This document shows positions 24,756 through 31,940 of a stretch of 64,000 nt of DNA, piece by piece; position 1 is the first letter of the stretch, and each line of letters begins with the position of its first letter. Made by a program: the position numbers and the translations under genes. The stretch spans positions 186,001 through 250,000 of the forward strand of contig NZ_MTBP01000004.1 of NCBI RefSeq assembly GCF_002911665.1. The letters run 5' to 3'. The stretch comes from Actinomadura rubteroloni. GTDB lineage: Bacteria > Actinomycetota > Actinomycetes > Streptosporangiales > Streptosporangiaceae. The notes under the pieces were generated by a model. It was not told the DNA's origin. It worked only from the letters and a program-made list of their open reading frames with translations, and made no database searches.

Positions 24756-25837
24756 CGGTTCTCCGTCTCGGTGGTGGTCGCGCGCTGCCGGACGGCGTGC
24801 GCGTACAGGGCGTAGTTGCGGGCAGGATGGAGGGCGGCGTGCGATGTGGCGGTGCGCACGTCGCGCCAGAGTCGCTGAAGGGGATCGCCTTCGGTGTGGA
24901 CGGCGGCGCCCCGGGACCGGAAGAGCCGGTCCACGGCGGTGAGTACGAGATCGGCCGCGAACGAGGCGTCACGGGCGTTCCGCGCGGCGTCCACCGCCGT
25001 GGTCTCGCCCGCGTCCAAGGCTCGGGTGGTTCGCGCGATGAGGAGCCGGGCCGCGTCCAGCTCGCCGGCAGAACGGGCGAAGATCTCGTCGTGGCCGCCT
25101 CCGGCACCCGGGTGCGCGACCGACTCGCACCAGAGCGCGAGAGCGGCGTCGCCCGCGCCGAGCGCGGGGCAGGCGAACATCGTCGGATGCGCGCCGGTCA
25201 GCGGGACGCGGTAGCAGAGGTGTCGGGGATCGCCGGGGACTCCGTTCCAGACCCGGGCCTGCGGAACCGTGCGATGCTCGGGCACCGTCACGCCCTCCAG
25301 CACGGCCGATCTACTCCCGGTACCGCGCATGCCGAGCGTGAACCAGGTGTCCTTGACGACGTAGTCGGCGGCGGGGACAGCGAAGTAGCGGGGCTCGCCG
25401 CCGGCCGTCGCGCACAGCAGCGCCCACCGCGCGTGGTCGATGCCGGACAGGTAGTGCCACTCGCCGGTGAGGCGCCAGCCTCCGGGGACGCGTTCCGCAG
25501 CTCCGGCGGGCATGAGGGAGGCGGCGATGGGGACGTCCGGGCCGTCCTCCCACACGTCGCGCTGTCCCCGTTCGGGAAGGAAGGCGGCCATGCGCCCCGA
25601 AGTGGCCCAGACCAGGCCGCACCAGGCGGCGGCCGGGCAGTTGACCGCGACCTCCCGCAGGCCGTCGGCCAGTTCGGCGAACGAACCGGTGACGGCGGGC
25701 GTGAACCACCGTGCGAATCCCGCGTCGATGAGACCGGCCGCCACCTCGGGGACGAGTTCGCGCTCGACGTCGGCGGAGACCGCGAACTCGGCGGCCGTCG
25801 CGGCGAGGGTGCGGGGAATGCGCGTGCGGGTGCTCAT
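24752..25837 (-). CDS. Acyl-CoA-dehydrogenase-fold flavin monooxygenase (ActVA-ORF5-like)
   Basis: A 361-residue protein of the acyl-CoA dehydrogenase / HpaB fold. Landmarks are NCPAAAWCGLVWATSGRMAAFLPE, the middle beta-domain with VPGGWRLTGEWHYLSGIDHARW, LGMRGTGSRSAVLEGVTVPE, and the helical C-terminus with SRGAAVHTEGDPLQRLWRD. This subgroup (ActVA-ORF5, NcnH) uses free reduced FMN and oxygen to hydroxylate aromatic polyketides. Such enzymes need a separate flavin reductase. None is annotated in the cluster, and the nitroreductase-like protein is a candidate. Its start overlaps the glycosyltransferase stop by 4 bp. Confidence 0.88.
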   Translation of the reverse strand: MSTRTRIPRTLAATAAEFAVSADVERELVPEVAAGLIDAGFARWFTPAVTGSFAELADGLREVAVNCPAAAWCGLVWATSGRMAAFLPERGQRDVWEDGPDVPIAASLMPAGAAERVPGGWRLTGEWHYLSGIDHARWALLCATAGGEPRYFAVPAADYVVKDTWFTLGMRGTGSRSAVLEGVTVPEHRTVPQARVWNGVPGDPRHLCYRVPLTGAHPTMFACPALGAGDAALALWCESVAHPGAGGGHDEIFARSAGELDAARLLIARTTRALDAGETTAVDAARNARDASFAADLVLTAVDRLFRSRGAAVHTEGDPLQRLWRDVRTATSHAALHPARNYALYAHAVRQRATTTETENR

Positions 25838-26985
25838 CGGGCGAACTCCTCCACCTCGGCCGCGATCCGGGCGGGCGCCGGCATCGCCGCGATCTCGGCC
25901 CTGACCTCGGCAGCCGCCTCCGCCGCCGCGCGGGAGGCGAGAACCGCGGCGATGTCGCCGGCGGTCAGGGACGCGCGCTCGCCGATGACCCCGACGCCGC
26001 GCTCGGCGACGGTGGAGGCGTTGAAGTACTGGTCCGCCCCGTGCGGCAGCACGATCTGCGGCAATCCCGCCTCGAGCGCGGCGAAGGTCGTCCCCGACCC
26101 GCCGTGGTGGACGATCGCGTCGCAGGTCCGCAGGAGCAGGTTCAGCGGAATCCAGCGATGCAGCCGCACATTGTCCGGCACGTCGCCGAGCTCGCTCAGG
26201 TCGACGTCTCCGAGCGCCATGACGATCGTCGCTGGAACCTGACCGAATTCCTTCATGAGCTTGCGCAAGGTCTCCATGCCGTCATATTTCGGCACAAACG
26301 TCCCGAGGGTGACGCAGACGCGGGCTCGGCCCTTCTCCGGCGAGATCCATTCGTTGACAGGATGCGCGTACGTCCCGTTGTAGGGAACATGGCGCATGGG
26401 CCGATGATCCGATTCCAGCCGGTTGAGGCTGGGTGGCGCCTGCCGCAGTTTCAGCACTTTTCGCGGAGCGCCGGTGACCCCGTTCTCTTGATAGGAGTCG
26501 GCGATGGATCGCCGTACGCGGTCCAGCATGTCGGGAATGATCGCGAACAGCGGGCTCACCGAGACCAGCGGGATGCCGAGCTGCGCGGCCACGAGCGGTC
26601 CGGAGCCCTGGTGATCGGTCCCGATCACCAGGTCGGGCCGCCAGTCGCGGGCCAGTCGCACCGCGCCGCCGGCGACCATCGCCGAAAGCTCACCGAACAA
26701 CTCGACGGCGGACTCGACATCGCTCTCCCGCACTGTCCCGCCGCGATACCAGACGAGCTGGCCCGTGGCACCGCTGCGCTGCGCCCGCCGGGTGAAAGGC
26801 GCGGTGAGGTCGGCTCCCGGCGGCGCGATGTCCGCATAGGGAAGTCCGGCGCCGGCGACCTCTCGCATGCCGTCGCCCGCTCCGCAGTAGAGGACCTCGT
26901 GCCCGGCGGAGCGCAGCGCCCACGCCAACTGAACCGTGGAGAAAATGTCGCTGGCCGTCGGGTAGGTGCAGACGAGAATTCGCAT
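25834..26985 (-). CDS. GT1-family glycosyltransferase, probably the L-rhamnosyltransferase
   Basis: A 383-residue GT-B enzyme. The N-terminus MRILVCTYPTASDIFSTVQL and LAWALRSAGHEVLYCG forms the acceptor domain. The C-terminal donor site reads HHGGSGTTFAALEAGLPQIV with PHGADQYFNA. It is the first gene of the long leftward operon and the only glycosyltransferase in the type II cluster, which carries a full dTDP-L-rhamnose gene set; L-rhamnosyl transfer to the aglycone is therefore the simplest assignment. There is no P450-like activator partner of the DnrQ type. The divergent BBE-type oxidase gene starts 155 bp away across a promoter region with a strong inverted repeat. Confidence 0.88.
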   Translation of the reverse strand: MRILVCTYPTASDIFSTVQLAWALRSAGHEVLYCGAGDGMREVAGAGLPYADIAPPGADLTAPFTRRAQRSGATGQLVWYRGGTVRESDVESAVELFGELSAMVAGGAVRLARDWRPDLVIGTDHQGSGPLVAAQLGIPLVSVSPLFAIIPDMLDRVRRSIADSYQENGVTGAPRKVLKLRQAPPSLNRLESDHRPMRHVPYNGTYAHPVNEWISPEKGRARVCVTLGTFVPKYDGMETLRKLMKEFGQVPATIVMALGDVDLSELGDVPDNVRLHRWIPLNLLLRTCDAIVHHGGSGTTFAALEAGLPQIVLPHGADQYFNASTVAERGVGVIGERASLTAGDIAAVLASRAAAEAAAEVRAEIAAMPAPARIAAEVEEFAR

Positions 26986-27017
26986 GAGTCAAAAGCTAGG
27001 CGGGGTCGCTCCGTGCT

Positions 27018-27071
27018 CGCTCAAGGATCACTCATCCGCGTCATCCCGATTTTTTGAGTGATCCTTGAGCG
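27018..27071. promoter_or_regulatory. Perfect 17-bp inverted repeat in the divergent promoter region
   Basis: CGCTCAAGGATCACTCA at 27018-27034 is matched exactly by its reverse complement at 27055-27071, with a 20-bp AT-richer spacer. It lies between the divergent starts of the biosynthetic operon (26985, leftward) and the oxidase gene (27141, rightward). Each arm contains TTGAGC, reading outward at 27065-27070 on the plus strand and 27024-27019 on the minus strand, which could serve as paired -35 boxes. This looks like an operator controlling both transcripts; the binding protein is unknown. Confidence 0.65.
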
Positions 27072-27140
27072 TTCAAAAAGTGCGATGGCCGATCATGGGC
27101 GACCGAAACGTTCTCGCACCGACGAACGGAAAGTGGGCAC

Positions 27141-28721
27141 ATGTTCAACCTGGCAGGGGCGCCCGTCGCGGCGGCCGGAGCGGAGAGGGCATCCCTGGTC
27201 ACCGTCGGCGCCGGAGACCGGCGTTACGCGGATCTGACGCTGCGGAGGAGGAACGAGCGCTTCGACCACCGGCCGGAGCGGTTCCACCTGCCGTCCTCCG
27301 CCGAACAGGTCGCCGCCGCAGTGACCGGGGCGGTCGCGGACGGGCTGCACATCACGGTGCGCAGCGGCGGACACTCGCTGGAGAACTCGGTCGGCGAGCG
27401 TCCGGGCGGAACGATCCTCGACATGTCGGCGATGAACGCCGTGTACTGGGACCCCGAGATGCGGGCCTTCGCCGTCGAGTCCGGAGCGCAGCTCGGCGAC
27501 ATCTTCCGCACCCTCTATCTGGGCTGGGGAGTGACGATCCCCGGCGGCTGGTGTCACTCGGTCTGCGCGGGAGGCCACATCCAGGGCGGAGGCTACGGGG
27601 CGCTGTCCCGTTCGCTGGGCTCGGTCGTCGACCACCTGCACGCGGTGGAGGTGGTGGTCGTCGGACGTGACGGCGTCGCTCGCGCGGTGCGCGCCACCCG
27701 GGACCCTGGTGATCCGAACCACGACCTGTGGTGGGCGCACACGGGAGGCGGCGGGGGGAATTTCGGCGTCGTCACCCGGTACTGGCTGCGATCACCCGGC
27801 GGCGACGGATCCGATCCCGCGGCGTCGCTGCCGAAACCGCCGACGGCGCTGATCGGCGGCGCGCTCATGTGGTCATGGAAAGACCTGACGCGCGAGGACT
27901 TCCAGCGGCTCATGAGCAACCACGGCCGCTGGCACGAGGACAACAGCGCGCCGGGGCAACGGACCAACGCACTCCACTCCACCCTGATGATCACCGGGCG
28001 GCAGGCCGTCGACGGCCCGGCCGACCTCCTGCTCTTCGCCCAGGTGGACGGTGGACGGCCGGACGCGCCCGCCATGCTCGAGAACTACTTCGACGCGGTC
28101 GACGCCGGCGTGGGCGGCGTCCGGCAGGTCGGCGCGAAAACACCCTGGATGCACGCCGTCATCCCGCACAGTCCCGACACCGATTCCCAGCGCGGCGCAG
28201 AGTACGCGAGGTACAAGGGCAAGGCCGGATACCTGCGGCGCTCGTTCTCCGACCGCCAGGTCGACACGATCTACGACTACCTCATCGAACGTCGGCCGTC
28301 CATCGAACTGGCGCGTCTCTGGCTCGTCTCCTACGGCGGAATGGTGAACGCGGTCGGCCCGTCGGCCACCGCGCTCGCACAGCGCGACTCGATCATCAAA
28401 GCCGTTTACACGGCGACCTGGCAGGACGCGGACGCCGACGCCGAGAATCTCGACTGGCTCCGGCGGCTCTACCGCGACGTGTACGCCGATACCGGCGGCG
28501 TACCGGTGCCGGGTGCGGCCAATGACGGCTCCTACATCAATTATCCGGACGTCGACCTGACCGATCCCGCATGGAACGCCTCGGGCGTGCCCTGGCACGA
28601 CCTCTACTACAAGGAGAACTATCCGCGACTGCAGCGGATCAAGGCCGACTGGGATCCGTTGCACGTTTTCCAGCACACACTGTCCATTCGTCCCGCATCT
28701 GATCGGAGTGAGCAGCGATGA
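27141..28721 (+). CDS. Berberine-bridge-type FAD-linked oxidase
   Basis: A 526-residue oxidoreductase of the VAO/PCMH family. His78 in VRSGGHSLEN and Cys138 in GGWCHSVCAGGHIQGGG are separated by 60 residues, exactly as the bicovalent FAD ligands H70 and C130 of AknOx and glucooligosaccharide oxidase. The C-terminal BBE segment is WHDLYYKENYPRLQRIKADWDP. AknOx oxidises the sugar of aclacinomycin after attachment, and others form rings in aglycones. Here it could oxidise the rhamnose or the aglycone. There is no Tat-like signal at the visible start, although export is common for the family. It overlaps the next gene by 4 bp. Confidence 0.9.
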   Translation: MFNLAGAPVAAAGAERASLVTVGAGDRRYADLTLRRRNERFDHRPERFHLPSSAEQVAAAVTGAVADGLHITVRSGGHSLENSVGERPGGTILDMSAMNAVYWDPEMRAFAVESGAQLGDIFRTLYLGWGVTIPGGWCHSVCAGGHIQGGGYGALSRSLGSVVDHLHAVEVVVVGRDGVARAVRATRDPGDPNHDLWWAHTGGGGGNFGVVTRYWLRSPGGDGSDPAASLPKPPTALIGGALMWSWKDLTREDFQRLMSNHGRWHEDNSAPGQRTNALHSTLMITGRQAVDGPADLLLFAQVDGGRPDAPAMLENYFDAVDAGVGGVRQVGAKTPWMHAVIPHSPDTDSQRGAEYARYKGKAGYLRRSFSDRQVDTIYDYLIERRPSIELARLWLVSYGGMVNAVGPSATALAQRDSIIKAVYTATWQDADADAENLDWLRRLYRDVYADTGGVPVPGAANDGSYINYPDVDLTDPAWNASGVPWHDLYYKENYPRLQRIKADWDPLHVFQHTLSIRPASDRSEQR

Positions 28722-29110
28722 CCACCAATGAGACCGACACGATCGTCCGCGACGTACTGGACCGGTTCGTCGGAGCGTGGGCCGCCAATGACGCCGACGC
28801 CGTGGCGGCGGTCTACACCGAGGACGCCACCCTCGTCATGACCGGCATCTTCCAGAACGGGCGCGAGGAGATCCGGGAGTTCATGCGCACGGCCTTCGAC
28901 GGCCAGCTCACCGGCAGCCGGGCGACGAACAAGCCGCGGCTGATCCGCCGTATCAACGACGACACCGTGGTCGTTATCAGCGACATCGGCATCATCATGG
29001 CAGGTGAAAACGCCGTGCCGGAGGACGGTAGGCGAGTGGCCACCTGGACGATCACCAGGGTCGACGGCGAATGGTTCATCACCGCGTATCACAACTGCCC
29101 CCTGAAGTGA
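28718..29110 (+). CDS. SgcJ/EcaC-like NTF2-fold protein (DUF4440)
   Basis: The 130-residue cone-shaped NTF2-like protein shows IVRDVLDRFVGAWAANDADAVAAVY, then FTEDATLVMTG-type segment YTEDATLVMTGIFQNGREEIREF, and ends WTITRVDGEWFITAYHNCP. The family includes SgcJ-type proteins found in natural-product clusters and SnoaL-fold cyclases. No catalytic Asp/His pair can be assigned by eye. It is co-translated with the oxidase (ATGA at 28718-28721) and may assist it or bind the product. Confidence 0.82.
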   Translation: MTTNETDTIVRDVLDRFVGAWAANDADAVAAVYTEDATLVMTGIFQNGREEIREFMRTAFDGQLTGSRATNKPRLIRRINDDTVVVISDIGIIMAGENAVPEDGRRVATWTITRVDGEWFITAYHNCPLK

Positions 29111-29182
29111 TCACGAAGGAGCTGCGGCGGAGTAGACTCCCGAGCGCCCCATGACCAACTCCGAGATCGCGGAAGAGGACAC

Positions 29183-30109
29183 ATGACACGTACTTATCGG
29201 GCCGTCCAGTTTTCCGAGTATGGAGAGCCGGACGTGCTCCGGACGGTGGAACTGGACGTCCCGCCCCCCGGCCCCGGCCAGGTGCGGGTCTCGGTGCGTG
29301 CGGCGGGCGTGAACCCGATGGACTGGAAACTGCGCAGCGGTGCGATGGCGCAGTTCATGCCCGTCGACCTGCCGGCGGTACCCGGCGGCGAGGTCGCCGG
29401 CGTGGTGGACGCGGTCGGCCCGGGCGTGACAGGTCACGCGGTCGGTGACGAGGTGCTCGGCTCGATCGGCACCGGCGGGTACGCCGCACTGGCCCTCGCC
29501 CCCGCCGAGATGCTGGTGCGCAAGCCCGCCTCGATCCCCTGGGAGACCGCTGCCGCGCTGCCGGTGGCCGGGTCGACGTCCCTGTACCTGCTCGAACTGC
29601 TCGGGCTGTCGCGTGGGGACACTCTCCTCGTGGACGGGGCGGCCGGCGGCGTCGGCACGTTCGCCGTCCAGGCCGCGCGGCACCAGGGCCTGAACGTGAT
29701 CGGGACCGCGTCCGCCCGGAACCATGACTACCTGCGTTCGCTGGGCGTCGTGCCGGTGGCCTACGGCGAGAAGCTGGCCGAGCGGGTCCGGGAGGTCGCG
29801 CCCGACGGGATCGCCGGCGCGCTGGACCTCGCCGGGGCGGGCAGCCTGGCCGAGCTCCTCGACCTGACGGGGAGCGCCGACCGGGTGCTCACGATCGCCG
29901 ACGCGAGCGCGGCGGAATCGGGCGTCCGATTCGTCGCCGCCCCCGCCGAAGAGATCTCCCGGCTGCTCGGCGCGGCGGCGGAACTGGTGGCGGACGGCCA
30001 CGTCACCCTCACCGTCAGCCACGCCTACCCGCTGGCCGAGGCGGCCGACGCGCACCGGGAGAGCCAGACCGGTCACGCCCGCGGCAAGCTCGTCGTGCTG
30101 CCGGGCTGA
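29183..30109 (+). CDS. Zinc-independent MDR-family NADP-dependent oxidoreductase
   Basis: A 308-residue quinone-oxidoreductase-type MDR enzyme. The N-terminal GroES-like part has AVQFSEYGEPDVLRTVELDVP and AAGVNPMDWKLRSG; there are no zinc-ligand cysteines. The nucleotide motif is VDGAAGGVGTFAVQAARHQG, giving the AxxGxxG pattern. ATG 29183 has GGAAGAGG upstream. Enzymes of this class reduce enones or quinones with NADPH. It is transcribed rightward after a 72-bp gap, so it probably belongs with the oxidase and SgcJ-like genes as a tailoring reductase, or prepares the starter unit. Confidence 0.85.
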   Translation: MTRTYRAVQFSEYGEPDVLRTVELDVPPPGPGQVRVSVRAAGVNPMDWKLRSGAMAQFMPVDLPAVPGGEVAGVVDAVGPGVTGHAVGDEVLGSIGTGGYAALALAPAEMLVRKPASIPWETAAALPVAGSTSLYLLELLGLSRGDTLLVDGAAGGVGTFAVQAARHQGLNVIGTASARNHDYLRSLGVVPVAYGEKLAERVREVAPDGIAGALDLAGAGSLAELLDLTGSADRVLTIADASAAESGVRFVAAPAEEISRLLGAAAELVADGHVTLTVSHAYPLAEAADAHRESQTGHARGKLVVLPG

Positions 30110-30139
30110 CACCGGCCCGTCCTGACGGGTCCGCGCGTC

Positions 30140-30173
30140 CCTCCGGCCCCGCTCGTACGAGCGGGGCCGGAGG
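30140..30173. terminator. 34-bp perfect palindrome between convergent genes
   Basis: Positions 30140-30156 and 30157-30173 are exact reverse complements with no loop bases left over (centre GTAC). It is GC-rich and lies between the ends of the convergent MDR and rmlC genes, so it can act as a bidirectional factor-independent-like terminator. There is no T-run, which is usual in high-GC actinomycetes. Confidence 0.8.
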
Positions 30174-30213
30174 CGTACCGGGCGGTCGCCGAAGACCGGT
30201 GCGCGCCGACGGG

Positions 30214-30819
30214 TCAGGTGGCCCGCAACGCCGAGGCGAACGCCTGGCAGGCCGCGTACGTCGGCAGCACGCCCGCCCGCTCGGCCTCGGCCAGGGTCGG
30301 CGCCCCGCGGTCCCGTTCCGAAAGGATCGGTTGAATATCGGCGGGCCAGTCGATTCCTATCGAGTCGTCCATCGGGTTGACGGCGTGCTCCCGTTCCGGC
30401 GTGTACGGACGGGAGCACAGGTAAACGACGGCGGCCCGTTCCGACAGGGCCATCAGGGCGTGGCCGAGACCCTCGGCCACGTAGACGCAGCGCGGACGCG
30501 CGTCGTCAAGGACCACGCTCTCCCAATGGCCGAACGTCGGCGATCCGACGCGCAGGTCGACGATGACGTCGAGGACCGAACCGGACGGGCACATGACGTA
30601 TTTGGCCTGACCGGGTGGGACTTCGGCGAAATGGATCCCGCGGATCGCGCCGCGCCGGGACACCAGGCAGTTGGCCTGGCTGACCCGCATCGCGTGCCCG
30701 ACGGCGGCCCGGAGCTCGCCGGAGTCGAAGATCTGGTAAAGCTCGCCTCTCTCGTCGGGGTGCGGCACGGGACTGATCAGATGGGCGCCGTCCAGCGACA
30801 GGGGCTCCATCGCCGTCAT
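30214..30819 (-). CDS. rmlC: dTDP-4-dehydrorhamnose 3,5-epimerase
   Basis: Cupin-fold epimerase of 201 residues. The conserved active-site region SRRGAIRGIHFAEVPPGQAKYV contains the catalytic His; GHALMALSERAAVVYLCSRPYTPEREH follows with the usual Tyr, and the C-terminal W-P (IGIDWPADIQPILSERDRGAPTLAEA) matches RmlC. It epimerises C3 and C5 of dTDP-4-keto-6-deoxyglucose. The gene is split from rmlABD, lying directly behind the SARP gene with a 4-bp overlap, so the epimerase is co-transcribed with the activator. The start could also be ATG 30810. Confidence 0.9.
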   Translation of the reverse strand: MTAMEPLSLDGAHLISPVPHPDERGELYQIFDSGELRAAVGHAMRVSQANCLVSRRGAIRGIHFAEVPPGQAKYVMCPSGSVLDVIVDLRVGSPTFGHWESVVLDDARPRCVYVAEGLGHALMALSERAAVVYLCSRPYTPEREHAVNPMDDSIGIDWPADIQPILSERDRGAPTLAEAERAGVLPTYAACQAFASALRAT

Positions 30820-31622
30820 CCATTCGCCAGGGAGAGTTCGCCGCCGTCGCGGGCGTGCAGGATCTCCTCCTGGAGCCTCTGGACCCGTCCGGAGGGCACG
30901 AGGCCGACCTCGTCCATCATCGCCTTGCGCAGCCGGTGGAACACCTCCAGCGCCTGCACGCGCCTGCCCGCCCGATGGAGGGCGAGCATCAGGTACTCGT
31001 GCAACCGTTCGTGATAGGGGTTCTGCAGCGTGAGCCGCGACAACTCCGCTATCAGTTCCCGGTGGCGCCCGAGGCGCAGCTCGCTCTCGATGCACGTTTC
31101 CTGGCTCGCCAGCCGCAGCTGCTCAAGACGGGTGACCTCGGCGCGCAGCGGCATCCCGTGTTCGACGTCGGAGAGGACGGGCCCCTGCCACAGAGCTTCG
31201 GCCGTCTGGAAGAGTTCCACCGATCGGTGGTGGTTCCCGGCGGCGACGGAGTTTTGTCCTTCTCGAATGAGGCGGAGATACTCCCTGAGGTCGAAGAAAA
31301 CCGAGCCGAAGTTTATCGAATATCCATCGTTGCTCGTTGTGAGCACCTGCCTTCGCACTGTTTCGCTGGACAGGCCGAACTTCTCGGTGAGGCCGCGCCG
31401 GACGTTCATGACATGGGTCTGGAGCGCGGTTCGAGCGGACTTGGGGGGAGCTTCTCCCCACAGCTCGTCGATCAGTACCGACACCGGTACCGTCTGCTCG
31501 TGATTGAGGAGCAGGAGGACGAGTATCTTGCGTTCCTTGGGAGCGCTCGGAGCGGCGTTGACCCTGTTGAGAGTGGACAGGGTGAGCGGCCCGAGAACGG
31601 TGATCCTCCGGTGTTCTTCCAC
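30816..31622 (-). CDS. SARP-family transcriptional activator
   Basis: A 268-residue protein with an N-terminal OmpR-like winged helix (RITVLGPLTL, VSVLIDELWGEAPPKSARTALQTHVMNVRRGL) and a bacterial transcriptional activation domain (ALWQGPVLSDVEHGMPLRAEVTRLEQLRL, LIAELSRLTLQNPYHERLHEYLMLALHRAGRRVQAL). That is the short SARP architecture of ActII-ORF4 and RedD. GTG 31622 has GGAGG six bases upstream. SARPs activate biosynthetic genes at direct repeats near -35, so it is the likely pathway activator. It is transcribed with rmlC, and its own upstream region carries GGGGTCG repeats. Confidence 0.94.
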   Translation of the reverse strand: MEEHRRITVLGPLTLSTLNRVNAAPSAPKERKILVLLLLNHEQTVPVSVLIDELWGEAPPKSARTALQTHVMNVRRGLTEKFGLSSETVRRQVLTTSNDGYSINFGSVFFDLREYLRLIREGQNSVAAGNHHRSVELFQTAEALWQGPVLSDVEHGMPLRAEVTRLEQLRLASQETCIESELRLGRHRELIAELSRLTLQNPYHERLHEYLMLALHRAGRRVQALEVFHRLRKAMMDEVGLVPSGRVQRLQEEILHARDGGELSLANG

Positions 31623-31940
31623 GTTCGACCTCCAAGGCGGGGACGGCGGTGATCTCAGCGTAAGTCGCGTGACATCCCGGCGTACAGCCCTGTGAGATAT
31701 TAATTGTCGAGTGGCATGCGACCCCCAATGATTTGACGGAGCCGACCCCTATAAATTTTTGTCCGACCCCTAAGGGGTCGCGTAGGAAATGGCGGCCGAT
31801 CGTGGCGACGGCATCACTGTGGGCGAGCTGGCCCGCGTCGGCGAGTGATACACCGAGAGAAAGCCACGCCTTCCGCCGGAAGTCCCGTGGGCAACGCTGC
31901 ACGGTGTCGATGCTCGCGCCCGGGTGGACCGGAGGGTCGC
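31623..31940. other. Intergenic region between the SARP and LuxR genes
   Basis: The 318-bp stretch holds no convincing gene and is AT-richer than its surroundings (TAATAT at 31697-31702 on the minus strand, an A/T run at 31750-31760). It must contain the SARP promoter, reading leftward. The main visible structure is the GGGGTCG repeat group at 31719-31780, listed separately. Confidence 0.6.
31719..31780 (-). promoter_or_regulatory. GGGGTCG repeat group upstream of the SARP gene
   Basis: On the minus strand GGGGTCG occurs at 31719-31725, 31743-31749 and 31764-31770, spaced 24 and 21 bp (about two helical turns), and once more inverted at 31774-31780. The last pair forms a perfect 8+1+8 palindrome CGACCCCTAAGGGGTCG (31764-31780). 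A candidate -10 TAATAT (31702-31697) places the nearest repeat at the -35 position, the layout of SARP or LAL activator sites. Confidence 0.55.

Noticed and set aside
31733..31755. TTGACG and TATAAA on the plus strand between the SARP and LuxR genes, as a promoter
   Set aside because: The spacing is only 11 bp and no plus-strand gene follows; the A/T run belongs to the repeat region controlling the leftward SARP gene.
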